Both the position numbers and the translations under genes were made by a program. From Tolypocladium sp. Sup5 PDA-1 (lineage: Eukaryota; Ascomycota; Sordariomycetes; Hypocreales; Ophiocordycipitaceae), in assembly GCA_000750105.3 (NCBI GenBank), contig JPHH03000138.1, positions 1 to 22,489 on the forward strand: a stretch of 22,489 nucleotides of DNA, given 5' to 3'. The notes beneath the pieces were generated by a model. The model was given only the letters and a program-made list of their open reading frames with translations, was not told the origin of the DNA and made no database searches. Within the stretch, counting starts at the first letter, position 1, and each line of letters starts with the position of its first letter. Positions 9,991 to 18,616 of the stretch are shown in pieces.

Positions 9991-10557
9991 AGGTATTGTA
10001 GGAGCGTTTGCAGCCGGGCTGACTTCGCAACCAGCTCGGCCTCTTCGCGTCGATTTTGCACACGAAAGAATGCACACGATCCCATCCTCGGGATCCTCAA
10101 AACTTTCCATTCCCCATCCGGCGCCCATGCCAAAGTCAAATTGACGCATCATCAGAGGCTGGGTTGTGGCAAAGCATCCATGAGCTTGGGAAATAATATT
10201 TCGAACGCAGCGAATTTTGCCTGTAGCGCTCTGCGCTCCTCTAGGAGCTTCTAGAAGCGAAATATATTCCGTCGAGTGACACATTATGGTCTCCTGTAAA
10301 CTAAGTAAGCAATAACTCCCATGGAGTTCAATGCAACTAACCTTATCCACCATCTCAGTTGGTGTTTGTTCCCGCGGATCCTTGGCTGAACACCTCCCTC
10401 CTTCCTTTGCCGGTCTCGGAATATTATCCCTTAGTTTAGCAAATGCAGCTTTTAAATGTGTGCTGTGGGCCTTCTCTATTGTGCGCCTGCACAGGGCTTT
10501 AGAAGGTTGGTAACGACCTGGCTCGCGTCCTGGAAGAGACGCAGATTCGACTACCAT
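9988..10557 (-). CDS. bHLH transcription factor, SREBP-like helix-loop-helix, two exons
   Basis: I read complement(join(9988..10293,10342..10557)), 173 residues. The 48-nt intron (GTTAGT...TTACAG) is a multiple of three and open, so its removal is inferred from its ends and from domain continuity. The protein has a basic/helix-1 part, CRRTIEKAHSTHLKAAFAKLR, a loop, then helix 2, MVDKETIMCHSTEYISLLE. This follows the pattern of SREBP-type fungal bHLH proteins (HxxVExxYRxxLN...LR...KATVLSKATEYI), but the basic region is poorly conserved, so DNA binding is doubtful. The frame is open upstream to 10740, where ATG-GAC-TGA (10749-10741) looks like a start killed by a stop. The gene may therefore be a decaying copy that now starts at 10557. 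Confidence 0.5.
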   Translation of the reverse strand: MVVESASLPGREPGRYQPSKALCRRTIEKAHSTHLKAAFAKLRDNIPRPAKEGGRCSAKDPREQTPTEMVDKVSCIELHGSYCLLSLQETIMCHSTEYISLLEAPRGAQSATGKIRCVRNIISQAHGCFATTQPLMMRQFDFGMGAGWGMESFEDPEDGIVCILSCAKSTRRGRAGCEVSPAANAPTIP

Positions 10558-11472
10558 GTCGGACGACTGGTACAAGTACGTCGTCAGTTCATCCAGGTCT
10601 CGATAGCTCGGAGGGTATTGAGGAATTCTTAGCCTTGGCTTCCGTGGTAGTCGGTGTGGTGCAGTACCGCCAAGGCCTTGATATAAATGTGATGCGAGGC
10701 CACAATATGGTACATGGATGTCCCTTGAGGGAAGACAGACTCAGTCCATCCCGGAAAATTGTGTCGATCGAGCGGTAATACAAGCCATTTTGCCAGGGCA
10801 GGGCCTGATTTCCTGGGCCCCTGCGTCAAATCGACGCTGGAGTCCAATCAGTGTGAGGCGCTATTGGTGGCCGTGCGCCTGTGAGTTGGTGCACAAAATT
10901 GAGCCATCAACCAGCCTCTTTTGATAGAGCCAATCAGTTGTTCACAGTTGATCCTTGTCAACGACATTGTGATACGTCCTTCCAGGCAGTGCGCCACAGA
11001 AGGCAAGGGGTAAGAGACGAAACTTAAGGCCGCGATAGTCAATGCCTGCAAACAACGGTTCACTCTACTGCACAACTGGTTGTTGAGCCACTTTGTTCCG
11101 GCCAGGTCTGAATATTCGCTTCCAGTTGCTGCGGATCAGTACCTGTTCTGTCCTTACAGGGATCGGCCCGAAAAACCTTTTACACGATACCATAAGTAGG
11201 TCACTTTCCAAATCTCGAACTGAGCGGGGCACGTAAAATGATTAGTGCCATGCCTGGTACGGGGCAACGGAGGACGACGCCGCGTCCGACACCCTGGCTA
11301 TCCTAATCTTTTCCCTTTATTTTATAGTTTCACATCCTCTCATAGTTCATTTCCTTTACCCTCCTTGCCCAACACTCTGACGTTTATGTCCTCCCAGCGC
11401 GTTCGCAGAACGCCAGCTGAAGAGGCTCGAGGAAGCAGTTGCGGATTCTCAGTGCAAGCCAAAAATCTCTAG
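10558..11472. other. Intergenic, no gene recognised
   Basis: The left part probably includes the 5' end of the bHLH gene. From about 11310 the plus strand is pyrimidine-rich (typical of fungal 5' leaders) before an ATG at about 11386. The ATG opens a short frame of about 28 codons ending just before 11473. Another frame there reads ERQLKRLEEAVADSQCK, which could be the start of a disrupted gene. Nothing else is recognised. Confidence 0.35.
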
Positions 11473-12690
11473 ATGAGGGCATTTGGATGTGGCATCGCGA
11501 CTGCAAACGGTTTTCTTCCCGTCGCCAGCTTTCTTACTTTCTTAATCCCGCGTGAAAGCCATCGCCTGGTGTACGAAATCGACGGTCAAATGGGTGTTCG
11601 CCTTGATGCATACCACCCGCCAGTAGCCGCCAGCTCCGGAGTTGGACACATGGACGAAATTCACGAAGTCAGCGGCAACGTCTACGCCGATCTCGGTCTC
11701 CCCGACGCCGAGGCGATGCAGGCCAAGGCGCAGCTTGTCGCGCAGCTCAGTCAAGCCATCCAGGCGCGGCAGTGGTCACCGGAACAGGCGGCCGATGTGC
11801 TGGGCCTGCCGGCGTCTGAGCTGTCGCAAGTCCTGCGCGGCCAGTTCCCCGCCTACCTGGTCAAGGACCTGGCGCGCATGGTCGAGCTCGCCGGCATCAC
11901 CCCGGATAACCTGCACCCCGAAATCAGCACAGGCCAGGAAGTCAGCCGCGAACGGCTGACGCCCTACGATGCGGCCGAGTGCCTGACCACGGCCGAGGCG
12001 ATAGCGGTGTTCCTGGCCGTGGCCGAGGAAACCGGAGATCCGGCCTATATCGCCAACGCCCGCGAAGTCGCGGAACGAGCCAGGGCGCAACACCAGGGGA
12101 AAATACCGGGGAAGTGGATCGTCGAGGTCACTGCCTACAATCGGGCTTCTGACGCCCTACGGCGGGAGTTCGCGTCATTGCAACATCGCGTCTACCCGGA
12201 ATCCGAATCGGACGAAGATACCGCAAACGTGGAACTGCACAATCCGGTGTTTGACTGCCTCTCGTTTTATGTCTGCGACAATGGCCGGGTTGTCAGCTAC
12301 GCCGCCGTGGCCATGAAGACAATCGCGCAGGCCGGCGACACTTTCGACGTTGCCGGCTTGAGTTGTGTCATGACCGATCCGGAGTATCAGGGGTGCGGTC
12401 TAGGGTTGCTGACCGTCGGCACCGCCACGCGCTGCATGGAACGGAGCAATTTGGACTTCGGTATCTTCACCTGCGATCCGCCGCTCGCGGCCTTTTATGC
12501 CAAGGCCGGAGCATGGCCGACAATGCAAAACGTTGTGCTGATCGGCAGCAGCCGCGAAGGCGCGCTGCGCAGCGACACGTTAGGCAAGGTGGTGCTGATG
12601 CGCTTGTTTTCCCAGAAGGCATACGCAGCCACAGAGATGCTGGCCAATGCGACAATCAACCTCGATCTGCCAGTCGATCAGTTCTTATGA
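11473..12690 (+). CDS. Bacterial-type chimera: HigA/XRE antitoxin, addiction-module antidote segment and GNAT acetyltransferase
   Basis: A single intronless 405-residue frame. Residues 1-59 are not recognised. Residues 60 to about 130 read MDEIHEVSGNVYADLGLP, then a helix-turn-helix (WSPEQAADVLGLPASELSQVLRGQ, from residue 101), as in bacterial XRE/HigA2-type antitoxins. Residues about 161-206 (LTPYDAAECLTTAEAIAVFL, EETGDPAYIANAREVA) match bacterial addiction-module antidote proteins. Residues about 213-405 are a GNAT fold with the acetyl-CoA loop QGCGLG at 306-311, then FYAKAGAW. Codons are strongly GC-ending. GGAG at 11638-11641 stands 8 nt before the ATG of residue 60, as a bacterial ribosome site would. 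No HigB toxin is visible beside it. The source is probably a GC-rich bacterium by horizontal transfer. Whether the fungus expresses it, and from which ATG (11473, 11590 or 11650), is unknown. The GNAT substrate cannot be told. Confidence 0.7.
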   Translation: MRAFGCGIATANGFLPVASFLTFLIPRESHRLVYEIDGQMGVRLDAYHPPVAASSGVGHMDEIHEVSGNVYADLGLPDAEAMQAKAQLVAQLSQAIQARQWSPEQAADVLGLPASELSQVLRGQFPAYLVKDLARMVELAGITPDNLHPEISTGQEVSRERLTPYDAAECLTTAEAIAVFLAVAEETGDPAYIANAREVAERARAQHQGKIPGKWIVEVTAYNRASDALRREFASLQHRVYPESESDEDTANVELHNPVFDCLSFYVCDNGRVVSYAAVAMKTIAQAGDTFDVAGLSCVMTDPEYQGCGLGLLTVGTATRCMERSNLDFGIFTCDPPLAAFYAKAGAWPTMQNVVLIGSSREGALRSDTLGKVVLMRLFSQKAYAATEMLANATINLDLPVDQFL

Positions 12691-12695
12691 GCTAC

Positions 12696-12868
12696 CGGTC
12701 GCGTTCACGTTCTTGCTGCCGATTCCGGACCGCCGTGTCCTTGAACTTCTCCAACAGCTCTGGCTTCCTAGCTCCCCGGTCGGTTTCGGCGTCCTGGCCC
12801 TGCACGACGATCCGACACAATATGAAAACGGGGTTTGCTTAGTTGAGAATTCAGGGAGAATCTTGTAA
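12696..12868 (+). pseudogene. Coding-like fragment after the bacterial-type ORF
   Basis: In the frame beginning ELPVAFTFLLPIPDRRVLEL and running to DDPTQYENGV, the third codon positions are mostly G or C, unlike the sequence after about 12840. It overlaps the end of the preceding ORF in another frame and has no clear start. It looks like the beginning of one more transferred gene cut off at about 12840, where composition becomes AT-richer. The family is not recognised. Confidence 0.3.
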
Positions 12869-13359
12869 GTGCTTTTAGCGGTATGATGGGATATATGGTT
12901 GACGTATGAGATAGTCAGGATATAGCGGCCTACATTCAAGACGCTCCTGCCAAGACAAGCTGTTTGACCGGGAAATATGCAGCGGAGAAGTCATGAATAC
13001 GTCGACACTTGGACACAATTGGGTAACTCATGCTAGTCTACTTTGTGACCGGATGTTACCTCGGACTTCGGAAGAGTGGACCGGCACACCTTGGAACGAG
13101 AGCTTGACCTGCTGGCCGTTTGGTGACAATCTGCCCATGCTTTGGCTGGGGCGTGGACGTCCAGAGACAGTTCCAACAGACCCAAGTCGGGCAATGTACA
13201 CACACACACAGAGATTGATTACGCCGAGTGGCCATACAGCCAATAGGGCACACACCTTCCCCTTTATTTTGATTGGCACGTGTTGTTAGCGCCCACACCA
13301 TAATTTCCGCAATTTCCTTAACACGCCCATAAACCTAAACACCACGCCGCCCAAACGCG
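12869..13359. promoter_or_regulatory. Probable promoter of the small gene at 13360
   Basis: No gene is seen. It holds a short (CA)n run at about 13198-13209, a CACGTG E-box at about 13277-13282 and a C/A-rich leader immediately before the ATG, all compatible with a fungal promoter and 5' leader. No clear TATA box was noted. Confidence 0.3.
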
Positions 13360-13757
13360 ATGGCCTCTGGGCCAGTCGTAACGGCGGCGACACCGCATCG
13401 AACAAACGCTGCGTATCAGGCGTTGATTGACAACGGCCCTCCAACAACGTTCGGATCGCCAACCCCAACCCAGCCTGCGAAACGGAAGCGTGGTGAGCAG
13501 CTGCAGCCGATTGCTTGGCCAGCGCCGCAACCCTCGGGAAGGTCAACGCAGACACCATCTGGCAACCCCCTGGGCTCCAGTCTTCCGCCCACGCCCAGCC
13601 TGCCCCAACAGCCGCCGCCGCCCTAGACGATGTCCTCGCCGAGGTCCAGCGAAGGGATGCGGTCAGTCGAAAAATCTTCAGTCTTGTCGCACGCTCGCTC
13701 GACAACATCGCGGCCGCCTCGTATACGCCTGCAAGCTCAGAATGCGTACCGGAATAA
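13360..13757 (+). CDS. Small two-exon protein of unknown function
   Basis: I read join(13360..13492,13552..13757), 112 residues. Exon 1 gives MASGPVVTAATPHRTNAAYQ, a Pro/Thr-rich stretch and a basic AKRKR. The intron (59 nt, GTGAGC...GCAG) is proposed because it alone joins the frame of exon 1 to the well-formed frame of exon 2 with canonical ends. Exon 2 gives TIWQPPGLQSSAHAQP, then a charged helix (LDDVLAEVQRRDAVSRKIFS, LVARSLDNIAAASYTP). The branch site is weak, so a frameshift between the two halves is the alternative. The C-terminal helix could mediate protein contacts. I do not recognise the family and see no signal peptide or membrane segment. Confidence 0.45.
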
Positions 13758-13826
13758 ATACACCCAACCTATACTGGCTGTTTCCAAACCCCATTGCCAG
13801 CTCAACTCAAGGGAGACTACGTATCT

Positions 13827-14129
13827 TTATAAAACTTGGTCAGATTGCGTGAAATCTATTCTACTCAGGAGGATGATGTAAGTTCTTAAGTACCTAGCGA
13901 CGTAATGAGTTTGCTCAATCTTTTCCATCTCACTCTTGGGGACTTTTTTACATACCTGTTCGATATTACCTATAGTAGAGTTAAGTTCTTTGATATCTTC
14001 TTGGTTATTGCCTTTGTCTCCTAACGACATCATGTTTTGAAGCAACTTCTCGCCAGCAGAATGTGACTGCTGCAGCATGTCCATCTCCTCAACCAACTTC
14101 CGAATCGCTCCGGAAGCCATTCGGTTCAT
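13827..14129 (-). CDS. Hypothetical 100-residue helical protein
   Basis: The frame starts MNRMASGAIRKLVEEMDMLQ and is rich in Lys, Glu, Gln and Asn (KELNSTIGNIEQVCKKV, KSEMEKIEQ), so it should be largely helical or coiled coil. Its DNA is clearly AT-richer than its neighbours. Its ATG overlaps the stop region (TAATGA) of the GT34 fragment on the same strand, which in a fungus is more likely chance or a junction than an operon. I do not recognise it. It may be an N-terminal helical domain cut from a larger protein. Confidence 0.3.
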   Translation of the reverse strand: MNRMASGAIRKLVEEMDMLQQSHSAGEKLLQNMMSLGDKGNNQEDIKELNSTIGNIEQVCKKVPKSEMEKIEQTHYVARYLRTYIILLSRIDFTQSDQVL

Positions 14130-14599
14130 TATTTGTAGCTGAAGTTTCCCAGCCTGCCAACAGCGTTCAATCTCCCTCCTTCCGCCTTAAAACTTTCCCA
14201 AAATTGTTCGATCTCAGCTGGGTAGCTCGTGTCTTCTGGGTAGACAACCCACTCCGGATCCTGCCGCTCCGATTGCTCGCACCATTCGTTCAAGAGTCTC
14301 TCGCGGTCCGATTGGCCGGCAAAGTGCACCAGGAGGTCACCGCGCTGTACCTCGACATGTTTAACGGCCTCGTCCTCAATGTTTGTGAACGCGTTAAACC
14401 ACTGTGATGTGTCCAAGTCAGCATGTCTCTGTAGATCGGAAGTAGAATGGTGGATCGAATCGAGGGGATGTCCAAGCAAATTATTGTCTGTGAAATGAAC
14501 TAATATGTCTGATGACACTTGGCTTACCCGCTGAGGTACCGTAACAGCATGCTTGGCAAACTTGCGCTGCTGAAGGACCATCTCCATAGCGCTCTGGTC
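14129..14599 (-). pseudogene. GT34 (GMA12/MNN10-type) galactosyl/mannosyltransferase, 3' fragment
   Basis: The family adds hexoses to glycoproteins in the Golgi lumen. I read exons 14528-14599 (DQSAMEMVLQQRKFAKHAV to TVPQR) and 14129-14401 (WFNAFTN, then GDLLVHFAGQSDRERLLNEW, ending NFSYK), separated by a 126-nt intron (GTAAGC, internal CTGAC, CACAG). DQSA, the VPQR motif and the GD-hFAG block are family C-terminal features. The exon begins at a good acceptor (CCAG at 14600). Nothing recognisable lies upstream: no signal anchor, no DxD catalytic motif and no remaining exons up to 14880. It is therefore a 5'-truncated gene, or one whose upstream part has diverged beyond recognition. Confidence 0.6.
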
Positions 14600-16360
14600 C
14601 TGGAACGGTAATATTGTATCGGACCGAAAGTCACGAAAGGCCAGGATGAGGCGAGTAGGTTAACCGAATCTGGCGTTGTCCTGATTGCGATCAAATACGA
14701 GATTCGTAGCTCGGGTTGCTTTGTGCTAACTGGATGTAGTCCAGTTTCCAGAACGAGGAATGAAGACGTATCAGGCTGGGCGGTGCGGTTTGGAGGACAT
14801 GTTCAGCCGGAATGTAAAAGGTTGCGACACTGTGATCAAATTGCGCTCATAAAGGGATCACCAAGGGTTTCAGGACGGTGAGTGCGGGAGAGCAGGTGCT
14901 GAACCCATCGTTCCGCAAAGCGGTCCCGTAACGTCGAAGGGCTCGCTCGCATATGGGGCTGAGAGGCGCGGCGCAACACCTGGCAGGCTCGCTCCCCAAG
15001 CCTCACTGCAGCCCGTGAGCTTAACGGTCGTGGCTGAGGAGGGGTCGTCAGTAATCACCGAGCGACAGCGCAGACGAAGACTGGCAACAGCTGTCCGACC
15101 ACGTATCATCCTGTGCCGTGGTGGTAGCAGCAGCATGTACCACGACCCTATCTCGTCCCATGCCGTGAACCGGCAGCTGCATGGACGACGCATGGAATGC
15201 GACGAAGAAGCAGCAGCCACTGGCGCCCCACGAGAAGCAGACGGGAGCAACAACTCAACGGCCAGGTAGCTGAAACTGTATAACGCCCTACCGACGACCT
15301 CTAGTGCTCCTAGCAGCCTGGATCGACAACCTCCTCAGCGGCCACGGGGGTCTATGGCTTGCCTGGGCCATGCCTGGCTTGCCTGGGCTTTGGAATCTGT
15401 CGTCAATGTCATGCCTTATTCCGTGTTTACAAACCCACCTCGAGCCCCCCAGCGCCGCTGAACGGCCAGACAGGGGCGCCACGGCGATGCCAGGCCGGCC
15501 TAGTTTGAAGGCAGCAACCTGTCACATCGCATCGCGGTGCGAGTTCCGCTATGCTGGGCTGAGGGTTGCTTCGAATCACGAGGAGCCTCAAGCCATGAAT
15601 TCGCGAACTGGTGTCCTGGGGCTTTCTGAACGGCGGCTTGTGTCGCGGTCGCTTCGATGAGTTTTCAGGCCGTGGCGTGCCTGCAGCATCTCCACCTGGA
15701 AGGGTGTCAATGACGAGGACATGAGATCCCACGGGCTCTGGGAGCAGGCCAGATCAGGCACGAGTATTTCGTACAGGCGGCGCGGCCATCCTCCAGGCTT
15801 TACAGTCACCGCTGCCACCGTTTGCATCCTGCCTGGCCTAGTGGTTTTCGGCGACAGCTACACTGGAGCATGATTATTCGTCGATGGCGGACCTAGTCCA
15901 TCTCGCCTTTTCGGAATTAAAGAGCGTACCGACCGGCTACGTCCACGCCCCGAACCACCCCCGTCATGATGATGGGACCTCCAAGCAAACCCAGCCAAGT
16001 TCAGCCCAGCAAGCCCAGCGTCTGCAACCGGCCACGCAGCAGCCAAACATTCATAAAGGCTCCGAGTCTCACTATTCGCATGGATGCTGTGATCTGACCC
16101 CATTCTCACGTTGCTGCAAGCTGCGACGAAAGCCTATTCGTACATACCTTGTCTTACATACATCCCCCCTTTCATTATTAAGCCCGGCCCTCGAGGTCAT
16201 TACACCCCCGGCCTGCCATCTGTGCTTCGTTTATATATACTGCCCTGGGCAGTTGCGAATATCCCCCTCTCGCCTTACAACGCCTTTGGCATTTCTATAT
16301 CGTCCCGATGACGACATCATCCTCGGCTTCTTAAGAATATATATACCGGCTCACTTAAAT
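14600..16360. other. About 1.8 kb without a recognised gene; right part is probably the transcription-factor promoter
   Basis: Short frames occur on both strands without recognisable domains. The 15300-15400 part has repeated GCCTGG/GGCTTGCC-like words. From about 15880 the plus strand becomes C/T-rich with AT-rich patches, as in a long fungal promoter and 5' leader. A TATA-like run lies at about 16336-16345. Confidence 0.4.
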
Positions 16361-16396
16361 ACACCCACACACACCCACACATATATATATACACGC
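16361..16396 (+). repeat. CA/TA microsatellite in a 5' leader
   Basis: A run of CACACACCCACACA and ATATATATAT-type units lies just before the ATG of the Zn2Cys6 gene. It is simple sequence, probably variable between strains. Confidence 0.7.
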
Positions 16397-16399
16397 ACA

Positions 16400-17669
16400 A
16401 TGGTGCTATCACATAGCTTACCGTCGCCACCGGCCGGCGAACACAAGTCCGGCCTGCAAAGAAATGGCACCTCGTCGAGTAGCAAGTCCTCCAAGTCCGC
16501 GAACCGAGTCTCCAAGCGCGCCAACTTCAACGCCGCCGCCGCTGTACATCGCCATGACCATATGGCGCACGGCGCGGGCATGGACGGCCGACATAAGCGG
16601 GTATGGAAGGCCTGCGAGAGGTGTAGGATGAAGAAGGCCAAGGTAAGCTCTCGCGGCGATTGTTTCACATCTAGTCAACGGGACGGCATCTAACATGCGG
16701 TACAGTGTGACGGCGAGTTTCCGTGTAAGCGGTGCAAGGACGACGGCATGGTCTGCACGGCGGGCGTCCACAAGAAGGTCGAGTACAAGCAATTGCCCAA
16801 GGGGTACGTCAATTTCAATTCATCATGCTCCCTCTCACTCGCCGTCGGGTGAGGCGTCGTCCCAATGACTAACACTGTTCGACATGTAGCTATGCCGAGG
16901 TGCTGGAACACACGCAGTTCGCACTCATCGCCACCGTCGTCAAGCTCTACTCCATGGTCCGCAACTCGCAGCCGTGGGATCTGGGCGAGCCCGAGCTCAA
17001 CGACCGCGGGCAACCTGTGATCCACAACATCGCGCAGAAGCTGGGCTGCATCCGCCCCAACAGCGACATCGACCTCCCTGTGCACTCCGTCTTCCCCGAG
17101 GACGAGGCCGGCATGGCGGAGCTGGCGCGCCAGCTCGAGGAGCAGCAGGCGCTCGAGGGCGAAACCCAGGGCAGCAGCAGCCACAAGGAGACGACGAGCA
17201 GCAGGTCGACACCGACTCGTCCATCTACGGCCGCGCCGACCGTGCCTCGTCGTCGGAGCTCGACCACTCGGACTGCGAGCAGGACTACCGCCGCCAGGCC
17301 TTTGGCTCCGGTTCCGGCAACTCGTTGACGCTGTCGCCGCAGAGCTTCACGGGAACCACCGTCAGCACCGACTTTGAGTTCAGTCCGACGGGCCAGGACC
17401 TGGACACGACCGGCCTCTTCTCCTCGCAGTCGCCGCAATTAGCAAACTTCCCGGCGTGGGCCATGGCCAAGCCGCCCAACGACGTTGCGCTGCATTTCCT
17501 GCAGCAGGCCGGCCTGCACAACCCGGACATGCTCAACCAGGGGCTTGCCAAAGCCGGGTTCGACACCATCAAGCCGGACATCCCGTTGTGCCCCAACCCG
17601 GACGTCATGATGGGCATGGGCGACCCGTTGATATACTCTGGCTTCGACGGCGAGTCCATGCGACTATGA
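16400..17669 (+). pseudogene. Zn2Cys6 transcription factor, three exons, with an apparent one-base deletion
   Basis: A nuclear regulator of the fungal binuclear zinc-cluster type. The start at 16400 (ACAATGG) follows an AT/CA-rich leader. Exon 1 is 16400-16642, exon 2 16706-16803 and exon 3 16890-17669. The introns are 63 nt (GTAAGC, CTAAC, ACAG) and 86 nt (GTACGT, CTAAC, TAG). Splicing gives an exact C-x2-C-x6-C-x5-C-x2-C-x6-C at residues 72, 75, 82, 88, 91 and 98. A highly conserved block follows: YAEVLEHTQFALIATVVKLY, ELNDRGQPVIHNIAQKLGC, IDLPVHSVFPEDEAGMAELA. At about 17185-17200 the frame must move by one base to continue into DEQQVDTDSSIYGRA, SELDHSDCEQDYRRQAF, LSPQSF and the C-terminus at 17669. 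No GT donor exists nearby, so an intron does not explain it. Either the gene is broken or the base was lost in sequencing. The regulated pathway is unknown. Confidence 0.8.
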
Positions 17670-18438
17670 TCGATCGACCTGCACGATTGTACAAAACCCC
17701 AACATATTTCTTTTCGGTATTTACCGGTGGTGCACATGTACATGGAACGAGGCTTTTCGCGGGGCATTTGCATGATTTGAACGACCGGGACACGGGACAC
17801 GGCGTTGATGATTTTATTGGTCTCTCGGGCCAGGCGTTTGAAAACGGCGCGGAGCAGCAAATAGAGAGGGACACGCACGTTCTCTGAGAGATACCGGCGA
17901 GGGCATTTGCAACGGCGAGGCTATGGATTGGCCTGGCCTCGGGGCGTTTTGATGGCGATAGACGTAGCCAACGAGTTTCCAATCAAATCACCACCTTAAT
18001 CTATACCATGGCTGCTCCTGCAATTGGTGCATCAGTGAACCGTCGTATTTGTGTCCAATTTACGTATCGCTACAGAAGATGGTGTAAGTCGTGGTTGAGA
18101 TGCACAACACAGCCACGACTCCACGAGGCAGCCCAGGGGTCATCGCAACCTGAGCTTGAGACGCATCTATGAATACGCCCGTTCACGTCATTGACTCTTC
18201 ATACCTCGCTCTCGTTATGCGTTGAGTTATTTCTGTGGTACCGGCGTAATCCCTCGTTGATGATCCAGATAATGAGGAGGGAGACGGCAGTTTGCGGGGT
18301 TGTCCAGCCACATCAAAGGCCAAATGCAGTAATGGCTCGGGCTCTCGGTGATGCTGTGTCCATGCCGGTGTAACCAATCAAAACTGAAGTGATGTGATGC
18401 GACCTTTAAGCGATAACTGATATCTGATAACTAAGCCA
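17670..18438. other. Intergenic, no gene recognised
   Basis: This holds the 3' end of the Zn2Cys6 gene. Small frames, such as 18191-18373 plus, show nothing recognisable. No Helitron 5' terminus could be identified. Confidence 0.4.
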
Positions 18439-18616
18439 GCCGCCCAATCATGACTCCAACCTGTGGCTGTAGTACTTCCCTCAGTTCATCCCAAGGATTT
18501 CCCATGACCTGGATGGGTATACCCCGAGCGTCCAGTCTCCCTAGGGCCCTTGCGGCAGCCGGGATTGAGTTCTGAAACCGAACGAGGTCGGACAGAAGAG
18601 GATGGAATCTGCTCAT
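18439..18616 (-). pseudogene. Copy 2 of the ligase-like 178-bp block (gene fragment)
   Basis: The minus strand encodes MSRFHPLLSDLVRFQNS, then IPIQVMGNPWDELREVLQP and GVMIGRLA followed by a stop. This parallels the ligase-like protein at 6789-6966, with many differences at silent positions (about 78% nucleotide identity by hand count). The piece has no start or flanking ligase sequence. Its right edge meets Helitron sequence at 18616/18617, in opposite orientation. Confidence 0.8.

Noticed and set aside
11473..12868. Simple bacterial contamination
   Set aside because: The tract is only about 1.3 kb and is flanked on both sides by fungal sequence in one contiguous window. This does not exclude a misassembly, which reads could test.
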